The notes under the pieces are model-generated. The model was not told where the DNA came from. It worked only from the letters and a program-made list of their open reading frames with translations, and made no database searches. A program made the translations under genes and the position numbers. From NCBI GenBank assembly GCA_944368775.1, contig CALVXB010000008.1, positions 1-64,000 of the forward strand: a stretch of DNA of 64,000 nucleotides, given 5' to 3'. This document shows, in pieces, positions 8,517-16,007 of the stretch (position 1 is the first letter of the stretch; each line of letters starts with the position of its first letter). The stretch is from an uncultured Clostridia bacterium (lineage in GTDB: Bacteria > Bacillota > Clostridia > Christensenellales > Borkfalkiaceae).

Positions 8517-9902
8517 TCACGAAGTCTTTTGGATCCCGCCGAGTTCGCCCAATATTTTTTCGCACGCGGGCTTAAAGATGCTTCTTTGCTCGACGAGGAT
8601 GGGTATGAGCTTGCGGATGAGTTCGGCGTTTGCCTCGATGATCGCCCGCGCCCGCTTGCAGCAGCCGTCGACGATCTCGTCAAACGCGGCGTTGATCTCG
8701 CTCACTCTTTCCTGCGGGTATTTCAGCGTCCCATTTCTGATTTCAGAATACCGCAGGCCGAGCCCCAGCAGCCCCGCTTCAGAAATGCCCGCCAGCACAT
8801 AGTCTGTCGTCATCAGCAGGGGATAGATGTTGTCGTACGTCTTATGCAGCACCACTTCCTCGGCGACGTACCCGCCCATCAGCGCGCAAATGGCGTTGAG
8901 GTAGTCTGCCTTTGTATAATATACAGACCGCTCGTCATCATCGTCATCGTCGTCGTCGCGGTCCGTGTCGTCGAAGTCGGCGCCGTCCTCGGCGTCATAG
9001 TCGTCGTCGTACCGGCCGATCGCCCCGTTGAAGTACAGGTTGCAGACGGTATCGTCGCCCAACCGCAGCAGGTAATCGCCCGTATTCAGGCTCCTCGCCA
9101 CGATAAAGCAGCCGATGTTGCGGCAGGCGGTTATCATGTCCGCCTGCGTGGGCGGCCTGCGCGGCAGATCGCCCGATCTGCTCTCGAGTATGCGCTCTTT
9201 GATCAGCTGTTCGGAGACAAAGCCGCGCTCGTCCGACTGCAAAACACATTCGTTGATCAGCGTTTCGAGCGCCGCGCAAGAAAAGCCGCCGCACAGCTTT
9301 GCAAGCTCTTCCATGCTCATCTCAAACGTGCAGCTCGTCTTTCCCGCGTACAGTTTGAGGATCTCCGCGCGCGAGGCGCGGTCGGGCAGGCCGATCTGTA
9401 TCTTTTTGTCGATCCTGCCGGGGCGGACGAGCGCGGCGGGCAGCTCGGCGTAGTTGTTGCAGGTCGCCACAAAGATAAAGTTTTTGTCGCTGTTCATGCC
9501 GTCGATCAGGGTCAGCAGCTGCGCGAGGACGGCCTTCGAGTGGTCGGAGTAATATTCTTCGCGCGCATTCGGCAGCACCTTGTCCATCTCGTCAAAAAAG
9601 ATCATGGCCGGCTCGCCCGATCTGCGCGCGCCTTCAAACGCCTTCTTGATTTTTTTCAGAAGCGCGTTTCCGTCCGACGGGCTGCCGAGGTCGATCTCGA
9701 TCATCTTCAGGTTGCAGGTGCTCGCCATCACTTTGGCGAACAGCGTCTTTCCCGTCCCCGTGCCCCCGTAAAAGATCACGCCCTTGGGCAGCTTTGCGCC
9801 GCGCGCAAGGTATTGCTCGCGGTCGTTGATGATGTCGCAAAGCCTTTGCAGTTCCGCCTTTTCCTGCGGGTATCCCGCGATGTCCGTAAACTTGTAATTC
9901 AT
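8517..9902 (-). CDS. FtsH-like AAA+ ATPase with degenerate M41 peptidase domain
   Basis: A 461-residue soluble protein. Residues 1-215 are an AAA+ module with Walker A GGTGTGKT (46-53), Walker B IFFDE (101-105), sensor-1 Asn149 and arginine finger RPGR (160-163). Residues 255-455 follow the FtsH peptidase fold: the TKADYLNAICALMGGYVAEEV segment (about 320-340) matches the conserved TKxELLxRIxxxLGGRAAEE helix, and a C-terminal helical bundle follows. The zinc-binding HEAGH is replaced by CRNIG (260-264), the third ligand segment is not conserved, and the aromatic pore loop (FVGVG in FtsH) is replaced by a Pro/Ser/Asp/Gly stretch. An Asp-rich insert lies at about 289-313. There are no membrane segments, unlike FtsH. 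ATP hydrolysis is likely and proteolysis is not. GGAGGTG precedes the ATG. Divergent from a WYL regulator. Confidence 0.8.
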   Translation of the reverse strand: MNYKFTDIAGYPQEKAELQRLCDIINDREQYLARGAKLPKGVIFYGGTGTGKTLFAKVMASTCNLKMIEIDLGSPSDGNALLKKIKKAFEGARRSGEPAMIFFDEMDKVLPNAREEYYSDHSKAVLAQLLTLIDGMNSDKNFIFVATCNNYAELPAALVRPGRIDKKIQIGLPDRASRAEILKLYAGKTSCTFEMSMEELAKLCGGFSCAALETLINECVLQSDERGFVSEQLIKERILESRSGDLPRRPPTQADMITACRNIGCFIVARSLNTGDYLLRLGDDTVCNLYFNGAIGRYDDDYDAEDGADFDDTDRDDDDDDDDERSVYYTKADYLNAICALMGGYVAEEVVLHKTYDNIYPLLMTTDYVLAGISEAGLLGLGLRYSEIRNGTLKYPQERVSEINAAFDEIVDGCCKRARAIIEANAELIRKLIPILVEQRSIFKPACEKILGELGGIQKTS

Positions 9903-9937
9903 GTGTCCACCTCCGTAAAACGTAGTTGTATCTCTAT

Positions 9938-9943
9938 TTTATA
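9938..9943 (-). promoter_or_regulatory. Possible -10 of the AAA+ gene
   Basis: On the minus strand TATAAA lies 36 bp before the start codon at 9902. No good -35 is visible, and activator dependence would fit but is unproven. Confidence 0.35.
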
Positions 9944-9987
9944 CGATGGGGGCAGAATTTGTAATACCGCAATCTTTAAAATTTTTT

Positions 9988-10050
9988 TGACCCCTGTTTT
10001 GCGGGTACGTTCTTGCAAATATGCTTGATTTATGACCCCTTTTCGGGTAC
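9988..10050 (+). promoter_or_regulatory. Twin operator-like repeats in the divergent intergenic region
   Basis: Two related elements lie between the divergent AAA+ and WYL genes: 9988-10008 (TGACCCC, 7 bases, GCGGGTAC) and 10033-10050 (TGACCCC, TTTT, CGGGTAC). Each is partly palindromic (ACCC..GGGT), and their starts are 45 bp apart. The second overlaps the spacer and first -10 bases of the WYL promoter, a position suited to autorepression. Confidence 0.55.
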
Positions 10051-10053
10051 AAT
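10025..10053 (+). promoter_or_regulatory. Promoter of the WYL regulator gene
   Basis: TTGATT (10025-10030), 17-bp spacer, TACAAT (10048-10053). The start codon is 20 bp further on. Confidence 0.7.
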
Positions 10054-10073
10054 ATAGGCGCAAGGAGGGCAGC

Positions 10074-11081
10074 ATGGACGAAAAGATCAAGATCAGCGCG
10101 CCGCAGTCGCTGTTCGAGTTGTTAAAAAAGGACTGCGAAGATTTCAAAATAACCAAGCCGGACGGCTCCCCCAACATGAACGCCTTTTTGAACGCCGTCG
10201 TCGCCAACTTTTACGAGGCGTTTGCCGGCGCGGAAGAAAAGCTGCGCGACGAGGTGAAAAACGCCGTCGCGATCGTGCCCGACCGCTATCGCGAAACGGT
10301 GTTTTTAAGCACGTTGAAGATACTCGCAAAGAGGCAGCCGGACGGCGAAAGCAAGCAGAGCAAGGTCTTTTCTTTCAAGCCCACAAAAAATACGGAAAGG
10401 GCGGTCATCTATATAGAAAATTTGCTGCTGCAAAACGAGTCGCTCTCCTCCTATTACAGGCGGTTGTTCACGGCGTATGCGCAAAAGACGAAAAACGAGC
10501 GGGAGAAGATCGTCTTTAAAGAAAATTATTCCCTGCTGACGAAGGCGCTCAAAAAGGGGGTCAAGGTCTGCATTTCGTTCGCAAAGGGAAACGTGATCAA
10601 GGGCGCGTCCGTCTACGCGGTCAGCGCCGCCAAGGAAGAGCTGTTCAATTACGTCCTCTTTTACAGCGGCAAACAAAACGTCACCGCGAGGCTTGCGTCC
10701 GTAAAGACGGTATCGCTGCTCGCGGAAAAGGGCTCGATGCCCGCGGAAAACGCCGAATTGTTCAGGCGCCAGGCGGAGTGCGCGCCGCAGTACCCCATGT
10801 ACAATACAGACAGAGAGCCGATCCGCGTGCGGCTCACCGAAAAGGGAAAGGCGCTGTTCAAAAAAATTTATCTGTACCGGCCGACGCCTGTCTGCATCGA
10901 GGGCGACGTATATACCTTTGCGTGTTCTGCAAACCAGCTCTTATACTATTTTGAACGCTTCGGCGACAGCGCCGTCATCCTCTCGCCCAAAAAGCTGGGC
11001 ATCTTTATGCGCAACTATTATTACTTTGCCTATAAAAAGTACGCGTCGCTGTACGGCAAAGACGGCTCGTGGAAACCGTAA
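10074..11081 (+). CDS. WYL-domain transcriptional regulator with N-terminal ribbon-helix-helix-like region
   Basis: 335 residues; ATG at 10074 chosen for AAGGAGGG 5 bp upstream. The N-terminus (KIKISAPQSLFELLKK, then MNAFLNAVVANFY) resembles a ribbon-helix-helix DNA-binding unit. About 165-225 has the WYL beta-barrel pattern (VCISFAKG, then FNYVLFYSGKQNVTARLASV), and a WCX-like C-terminal extension follows (REPIRVRLTEKG, then FGDSAVILSPKKLGIFM). WYL proteins are ligand- or nucleic-acid-responsive regulators found near phage-defence, DNA-damage and protein-quality genes. Here the divergent partner is a pseudoprotease AAA+ protein. Codons are less GC-biased than in flanking genes, suggesting an accessory origin. 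Confidence 0.7.
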   Translation: MDEKIKISAPQSLFELLKKDCEDFKITKPDGSPNMNAFLNAVVANFYEAFAGAEEKLRDEVKNAVAIVPDRYRETVFLSTLKILAKRQPDGESKQSKVFSFKPTKNTERAVIYIENLLLQNESLSSYYRRLFTAYAQKTKNEREKIVFKENYSLLTKALKKGVKVCISFAKGNVIKGASVYAVSAAKEELFNYVLFYSGKQNVTARLASVKTVSLLAEKGSMPAENAELFRRQAECAPQYPMYNTDREPIRVRLTEKGKALFKKIYLYRPTPVCIEGDVYTFACSANQLLYYFERFGDSAVILSPKKLGIFMRNYYYFAYKKYASLYGKDGSWKP

Positions 11082-11170
11082 AAAGGGCCGCTGTAAAATA
11101 AAAAAACATAGCAGGTTTTACCTGCCCTGCTTTGGAATTTGTTTTGCGGATCGATTTTTCGGGAACACAA

Positions 11171-11469
11171 AAATTTGATCTTCGGTCTGGCGGATTCAAA
11201 CTTCGCTCACCAACCCAGATAAAAAGGGCATCCTTTATGGATCCCCTTTTTATCTGGAGCTACTGGCCGGACTTGAACCGGCGACCTATTGTCACCCCAA
11301 AAAAATGCGCGGCAGGGGGCCCGTCGGGCGGGTGCGCCTTTTTTTGGGGGCCCCGAAATTTAATCTTCGGTCTGGCGGATTCAAACTTCGCTCACAATTC
11401 CAAACAAAAAAGCACCCATCAGGGTGCTTTTTTGTTTGGAGCTACTGGCCGGACTTGAACCGGCGACCT
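11171..11469 (-). repeat. Duplicated tRNA-Thr 3' flank module
   Basis: Two copies of one arrangement. A 40-bp box (11171-11210 and 11356-11395, one mismatch) is followed by a terminator hairpin (11217-11255, 16 of 17 pairs; and 11402-11437, 16 pairs) of unrelated primary sequence. A 33-bp identical tRNA 3' end comes last (11255-11287 and 11437-11469). The left copy lacks the 5' half of the tRNA. A third hairpin with arms CCCCAAAAAAA/TTTTTTTGGGG lies between them (about 11294-11350). Confidence 0.8.
11402..11437 (-). terminator. tRNA-Thr terminator
   Basis: 16-bp stem (11402-11417/11422-11437) with loop ATCA. The minus-strand reading gives GGGTGC followed by TTTTTT. Confidence 0.85.
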
Positions 11470-11512
11470 GCTGATTACGAATCAGCTGCTCTACCGACTG
11501 AGCCACAGTAGC
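11437..11512 (-). tRNA. tRNA-Thr (anticodon CGU)
   Basis: A 76-nt tRNA on the minus strand, 5' end at 11512. The acceptor stem GCTACTG pairs with CAGTAGC, and the discriminator T plus CCA are encoded at 11440-11437. The D-arm is GCTC..GAGC, the anticodon stem-loop is GCTGA-TTCGTAA-TCAGC with anticodon CGT, and the T-arm is CCGGTTCAAGTCCGG. It is the only intact RNA gene seen in the window. Extra copies of its ends flank it on both sides. Confidence 0.93.
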
Positions 11513-11541
11513 GTATTTAATTAACAATTAGCCAAGTCAAG

Positions 11542-11716
11542 TCCGCGACGAATCAGCTGGAGCGACCGAGCCACAGTAGCGATTGAACTATCAATGTTAT
11601 TTCAGTAATCTCCGCGACGAATCAGCCGGAGCGACTGAGCCACAGTAGCGATTGAACTATTCTGTTATCTCGGTAACTCCGCGACGAATCAGCCGGAGCG
11701 ACTGAGCCACAGTAGC
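11542..11716 (-). repeat. Three tandem tRNA-Thr 5'-half fragments
   Basis: 39-bp units at 11542-11580, 11611-11649 and 11678-11716, spaced 67-69 bp. On the minus strand each keeps the acceptor 5' strand and D-stem start of the tRNA (GCTACTGTGGCTCAG) and GCTGATTCGT of the anticodon arm, but lacks the rest and cannot fold as tRNA. They lie upstream of the intact gene in the direction of transcription. Confidence 0.8.
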
Positions 11717-11850
11717 GATTTTTTTGTGCGGCGTTTTTCAGCGACTTAGCTCGATTATTATAGCATATTTTGCGGAAAAATCAAACGATTTTCGGGCGGA
11801 ATTGCGAAAAAAATCAAAAACCGCCGCGCCGCCGCCCCATGCGGTCGGCG

Positions 11851-12010
11851 GCGCGGCGGTGGGAGGGCGTGCGCGGCGGTGGGAGGGCGTGCGCGGCGGT
11901 GGGAGGGCGTGCGCAGCGGTGGGAGGGCGTGCGCGGCGGTGGGAGGGCGTGCGCGGCGGTGGGAGGGCGTGCGCGGCGGTGAGAGGGGCGTGCGCGGCGG
12001 CGGGCAGGCG
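11851..12010. repeat. 20-bp GC-rich tandem repeat (about 8 copies)
   Basis: Unit GCGCGGCGGTGGGAGGGCGT starting at 11851, 11871, 11891, 11911 (one change), 11931, 11951, 11971 (one insertion) and a decayed copy at 11992. The unit length is not a multiple of three and no start site with an SD precedes it, so it is taken as non-coding. The rest of 12010-12150 shows nothing recognisable. Confidence 0.85.
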
Positions 12011-12153
12011 GTTTCTTCTAACAGGGCAGCGGGGGAGGCAGAGAGGGCGCGCCCATCGCAGAGCAGTCCGCGCCGTTGCGGGCGCGCGGCGGACGGGCGT
12101 GCCGCGCCCTGCAAAAAAATTCCGAAAAATGCAAAAAATTTTCAAAAAATATA

Positions 12154-12182
12154 TTGAAAGCCCGCCCGACCTGTGGTACAAT
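12154..12182 (+). promoter_or_regulatory. Promoter of malQ
   Basis: TTGAAA (12154-12159), 17-bp spacer ending TGG, TACAAT (12177-12182). The 5' UTR is about 120 bp. Confidence 0.75.
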
Positions 12183-12310
12183 AAAAAGGATGGCGCGGCT
12201 CGCGCCGCAAATTTTCGAGGGGTGGCCACCGCGGCCCATCGCGGCCCGCGCCGCAAATTTGTGCGCGGCGGCGCGCCGCATTTTTCAGCCGCATTTTACA
12301 GGTGAGAGGC

Positions 12311-13846
12311 ATGGATATGAATACGAACGAAAAGCAAACGGGGGCTGCGACCATACCGCAGCGTTCGGCGGGGGTGCTGCTGCACATCGCGTCCCTGCCC
12401 GGTAAATACGGCATCGGCACGATGGGCGCAGAGGCTCGCCGCTTTGCCGACTTTCTGCACGCCGCGGGCGTGCGCTATTGGCAGGTGCTGCCGCTGGTGC
12501 AGACGGGCTTCGGCGATTCGCCCTACCAATCTGTGTTCGGCGCGTCCGGCAACCCCTACCTGATCGACGTCGACCGACTCGCCGCGGAGGGGCTGCTGCG
12601 CAAAAGCGAGCTGCGCCCGCTGCGGCACGAGGGGGCCATCGACTACGGCTTTTTGTTCCACCAAAAGTACGCGGTGCTGCGCCGCGCCTTTGCGCGGTTC
12701 GATACGAGCGACGCCGACTTCCGCCGCTTTGTGGAGGGGAAGGAGTTCCATGAGTACGCGCTGTTCATGGCGCTCAAAGAGGCGCACGGCGGGGCTTCCT
12801 TCGACCGTTGGAAAAAGCCGTACAAGCTGCGCGACGAGGCCGCGCTGCAACAGTTTTTGCGGGAGAACGAGCGCGAGTACCTCTTTTGGCTGTTTTTGCA
12901 GTACCAATTCCGCCGCCAATGGGAGGATCTGCGCGCCTACGTCAACGGGCTGGGCATCCGCATCATCGGCGACATCCCCCTCTACGTCGCGGCGGACTCT
13001 GCCGACGTGTGGGCCAACGCGCACCTCTTCAAACTCAACAAAAACCGCACCGCCCGCCGCGTGGCGGGGGTGCCGCCCGACTACTTTTCGGCGACCGGCC
13101 AGCTTTGGGGCAACCCCGTCTACGATTGGAAGGCGCACGCGGCGGAAGGGTACGCCTGGTGGGTCCGCCGTATCCGCGCCGCCTTCTCGCTGTACGACGT
13201 CGTCCGCATCGACCATTTCCGCGGGCTGGACCGCTATTACGAGGTGGAGGCGGGCGCCGTGACGGCCGAGCACGGCTGCTGGCGGCGCGGCCCGGGCATG
13301 AAGCTGTTTGCCGCGGCCGAACGCGCGCTCGGCGAACTTCCCTTCATTGCGGAGGACCTCGGGCAGATGGACGGGGGCGTGCTGCGCCTTTTGCGCCGCT
13401 CCGGCTTCCCGGGGATGAAAATTTTGCAGTTCGCCTTTGACGGCAACCCCGACAACCCCTATCTCCCGCACAACATTCCCGTCAACAGCGTCTGCTATAC
13501 GGGCACGCACGACAACGACACCTCTCTCGGGTTTATGAATTGCCTGCCCGCCGACGAATTTGCGCGCGTCAAGGCCCGCCTGCGCGCGGCCATGCGCACC
13601 ATGGGTTTAGAAGGCCGCATTGTCGGCCGCGCGAGCGCGGTGAAGGCGCTGCGCTCCATCTGCTGGGCGAGCGAGGCCTCCCTCGCCGTCGTCCCCGTGC
13701 AGGACCTGCTGCAGCTCGGCGGCGAGGCGCGCATGAACACCCCCGCCGTGGGGGAGGGCAACTGGCGCTTCCGCCTGCGGCGAGCGCTGCCCGCATCCCT
13801 CGCCGCGCAGCTGCGCGCAGAATTGGCGTCTTGCGGGCGCATCTGA
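12311..13846 (+). CDS. malQ: 4-alpha-glucanotransferase (amylomaltase)
   Basis: 511 residues, GH77 family, which transfers alpha-1,4-glucan segments in glycogen/maltodextrin metabolism. The N-terminal signature GVLLHIASLPGKYGIGTMG, PYQSVFGASGNPYLIDVD, nucleophile Asp in VRIDHFRGL, acid/base Glu in IAEDLG and third carboxylate in TGTHDNDT are all present, and the length is normal. ATG 12311 is preferred (GGTGAGAGG upstream). GTG 12302 or ATG 12317 are possible. Monocistronic, with its own promoter and terminator; no other glycogen genes are nearby. Confidence 0.95.
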   Translation: MDMNTNEKQTGAATIPQRSAGVLLHIASLPGKYGIGTMGAEARRFADFLHAAGVRYWQVLPLVQTGFGDSPYQSVFGASGNPYLIDVDRLAAEGLLRKSELRPLRHEGAIDYGFLFHQKYAVLRRAFARFDTSDADFRRFVEGKEFHEYALFMALKEAHGGASFDRWKKPYKLRDEAALQQFLRENEREYLFWLFLQYQFRRQWEDLRAYVNGLGIRIIGDIPLYVAADSADVWANAHLFKLNKNRTARRVAGVPPDYFSATGQLWGNPVYDWKAHAAEGYAWWVRRIRAAFSLYDVVRIDHFRGLDRYYEVEAGAVTAEHGCWRRGPGMKLFAAAERALGELPFIAEDLGQMDGGVLRLLRRSGFPGMKILQFAFDGNPDNPYLPHNIPVNSVCYTGTHDNDTSLGFMNCLPADEFARVKARLRAAMRTMGLEGRIVGRASAVKALRSICWASEASLAVVPVQDLLQLGGEARMNTPAVGEGNWRFRLRRALPASLAAQLRAELASCGRI

Positions 13847-13874
13847 CCAAAAAAATAGCGCGATCGCTTATCAC

Positions 13875-13912
13875 AAAAACGGGAGTGCCCTTCGCGGCGT
13901 TCCCGTTTTTTT
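13875..13912 (+). terminator. Intrinsic terminator after malQ
   Basis: Imperfect stem AAAAACGGGA..GCC / GGC..TCCCGTTTTT followed by T residues. Confidence 0.8.
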
Positions 13913-13964
13913 CGCGGAGAACTTGCGCCCGACAGCGATCGTATAATTTATTTTGAAATAGGTA

Positions 13965-13993
13965 TTGACGGATATCGCTTTAGGTGGTACAAT
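13965..13993 (+). promoter_or_regulatory. Promoter of the first lipoprotein gene
   Basis: TTGACG (13965-13970), 17-bp spacer ending TGG, TACAAT (13988-13993), 146 bp before the start codon. Confidence 0.75.
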
Positions 13994-14109
13994 AAAGTCG
14001 TAACAGAGGGCGGCATTTTTTGCGCTTTCTCTATATATAGTGAAAGAGGAGGTCTACCAAGAGACAAAATTATACGTAAAGTGGGAGTAAAGCAATGTAT
14101 TTGAATTGA

Positions 14110-14231
14110 TTTGATTGATTTGAAAAGGAGAAAAGTAAAATGACAAAGTGGAAAAAATTGGCAGCGGTTGCGCTGTGTGTGTTGCTGATGGCTTGCATGC
14201 CCCTGCTGTTGTTTGGGTGCAGTACTGTGGA
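14110..14231 (+). repeat. Leader/signal-peptide cassette, copy 1
   Basis: A 122-bp segment repeated at 15371-15492 with two mismatches. It contains an AT-rich leader (TTTGATTGATTTG), the SD, the start codon and codons for the lipoprotein signal through the lipobox Cys. Confidence 0.9.
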
Positions 14232-15336
14232 CGAATTGCAGCGGCAGGTGGAGGAGATGACGCGGCAATATGAGCAGCTTTTGGCAGAAAACGAGCGGCT
14301 TGCCGGGGAGACGGAGCAGCTGCACGGCGATTTCGCCGCATTGCAGGATGCGTTTATGCAGCTTGCGGCGGAGAACACCCTCACGCAAGACGAGCTCATC
14401 GACGCCGAGTATAAATTCAATGCGCTCGTCGGCACAGATTGGTCCGGGGAGAACGCGACGTATGCGCTCGACCGCCTCTATATCCGCGTAGGAGAAGAAT
14501 GTTTAGACAAGACGTTCGCGGCAGAAGACTTTTTGCCGGTCGAAGTTGCTGAGGTCGAACAGACCTATCGTTGCGATACGTTCGCCGAATATTTGCTCAC
14601 GCTGCATACGTCTGATTTGAAAGAGCTTATCGACGACATGACAAAGTTGTATTCCTTTGATTTTGTGGAAGAAGTGCTGTTGTATGAAAATGTGACGAGC
14701 GAATGGCAGCTCGCGGCGGATCGTGGCGGGTATTTTGTGAGCGTCAACAGCGCGCTGACAGACGGCCCGCTCACCGCGGGAGACTTTGCGCCTCTCTCCG
14801 TCTCCGAAATTATCCCCGTGGATGGCGTTCGTGTGTATTCATTAGATGAGGGAAGCATGCTGGGGCTCACGCTGCAGATCTATGTGATTATGGCGGATGG
14901 GGCGCGCGACGAGGTATTGGAAGCGCTGTTGGGGATGGAGATCGTCGACTATGCCTGGGAAAACGCGTACGATTACGAAACGCGGCAATATCCTGCGGAA
15001 GAAAAAGACCTTGAGACAATGGAGTTGGAAGAATGGCTGAAATGTACGGGCAGTCTCGACCTCGATATCGATCGTGCTTATGCTGCGCGCCTGTTTACCA
15101 TCGAAGATTTTGCGGGGTTCGCTTCCGGGGAAACGGTAACGTGGCTGTCGTATGATGCTTTCAAGAGCGGAAGTGAAGAATATTTGCATCGGTTCCGCAT
15201 CGGCACCGGCGACGACTCACTTCGCGCGCTGGAAAGGGATATGCGGATCGTTCTGCGGCTTGATTTTGTCCGCAGTTGCCGCGCCGATTTTTTGGCGACT
15301 GGGTTCCCGGGGTACCCGCTTGAGGACGGGCAATAA
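14140..15336 (+). CDS. Lipoprotein with coiled coil, unknown function
   Basis: 398 residues. Residues 1-26 are a lipoprotein signal peptide ending LLLFGC, with the modified cysteine at 27, so the protein is anchored to the outer face of the membrane. About 30-75 is a heptad-rich coiled coil (VDELQRQVEEMTRQYEQLL and onward). The remainder (about 85-398) is acidic alpha/beta sequence with no recognised motif; two halves both contain short EEW/YAARLF-type segments. AAAAGGAG precedes the ATG. Codon use is visibly less GC-rich than in neighbouring core genes. Its signal is nearly identical to that of the next gene. Function unknown. Confidence 0.8.
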   Translation: MTKWKKLAAVALCVLLMACMPLLLFGCSTVDELQRQVEEMTRQYEQLLAENERLAGETEQLHGDFAALQDAFMQLAAENTLTQDELIDAEYKFNALVGTDWSGENATYALDRLYIRVGEECLDKTFAAEDFLPVEVAEVEQTYRCDTFAEYLLTLHTSDLKELIDDMTKLYSFDFVEEVLLYENVTSEWQLAADRGGYFVSVNSALTDGPLTAGDFAPLSVSEIIPVDGVRVYSLDEGSMLGLTLQIYVIMADGARDEVLEALLGMEIVDYAWENAYDYETRQYPAEEKDLETMELEEWLKCTGSLDLDIDRAYAARLFTIEDFAGFASGETVTWLSYDAFKSGSEEYLHRFRIGTGDDSLRALERDMRIVLRLDFVRSCRADFLATGFPGYPLEDGQ

Positions 15337-15370
15337 AATGTAGTATAGATTACGAGGAAAAGGTAATGAA

Positions 15371-15492
15371 TTTGATTGATTTGAAAAGGAGGAAAGTAAA
15401 ATGACAAAGAGGAAAAAATTGGCAGCGGTTGCGCTGTGTGTGTTGCTGATGGCTTGCATGCCCCTGCTGTTGTTTGGGTGCAGTACTGTGGA
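15371..15492 (+). repeat. Leader/signal-peptide cassette, copy 2
   Basis: Second copy of 14110-14231. Identity stops abruptly four codons after the lipobox cysteine (GCSTVE/D), beyond which the two proteins are unrelated. Confidence 0.9.
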
Positions 15493-15850
15493 GGAGGAGC
15501 CGGAAGAGGATCAAACATATGATGTCGCTATCCGTATCGGATGCAGCGACGGCATGATCTATGAATTCCCCGTCGGCGAAGATGAAAAGCACGTTACCAT
15601 TCCGTACGACGGTATGGAGCGCACGTTTTGGGTGGAAAGCTACAATTTGCCCGACCATCCCCGCTATGGCGACGATTGGTTTGCCCCGAGCGGTGAAGGC
15701 GCCAATGTGTTTTCATTAAGTATAGCAGGAGATACGGGTGAGGTAGAAAGTATTTGCGATAAAGGTAATTATTGTATAAATATATATGCAGACAGCACAT
15801 CTACTCTTTGGAACGAGAGATTTGCTTGGTTATTTATAACTGTGGAATAA
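15401..15850 (+). CDS. Small lipoprotein, unknown function
   Basis: 149 residues. The signal peptide is nearly identical to that of the upstream lipoprotein (only W4R differs), with the lipid-modified cysteine at 27. The mature part (about 120 residues) is a short beta-rich domain (VAIRIGCSDGMIYEFPVGED, then EKHVTIPYDG) without a recognised family. AAAAGGAGGAAAG gives a strong SD. It is 64 bp downstream of the first lipoprotein gene with no promoter or terminator between, so probably co-transcribed. The AT-leaning codon use matches its neighbour. Confidence 0.75.
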   Translation: MTKRKKLAAVALCVLLMACMPLLLFGCSTVEEEPEEDQTYDVAIRIGCSDGMIYEFPVGEDEKHVTIPYDGMERTFWVESYNLPDHPRYGDDWFAPSGEGANVFSLSIAGDTGEVESICDKGNYCINIYADSTSTLWNERFAWLFITVE

Positions 15851-15952
15851 AAGGAGATTGAATGATCGGCGGGCCTTTCGCGTGCCCGCTTCTGCCCGCC
15901 GCGGTTTGGCTTGCCCGCGCGGCGGCAGGGGGCGAGGGCGGCGCAAACTTTA

Positions 15953-15982
15953 TTGACAAGCCTTTCCTCTTTATGGTATAAT
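15953..15982 (+). promoter_or_regulatory. Promoter of prfB
   Basis: TTGACA (15953-15958), 18-bp spacer ending TGG, TATAAT (15977-15982), 25 bp before the start codon. Confidence 0.8.
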
Positions 15983-16007
15983 CGTGTGGCTATATTGAGA
16001 GGTGTTT

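Noticed and set aside
11255-11469. Active integrative element bounded by tRNA att repeats
   Set aside because: The 33-bp repeats are only 182 bp apart with no integrase between them; at most a scar.
11851-12010. CRISPR-like array
   Set aside because: Repeats are directly abutting with no spacers, and no cas genes are in the window.
11724-12305. 193-codon frame across the VNTR
   Set aside because: No SD; the repeat period changes the frame, and the malQ promoter lies inside it.
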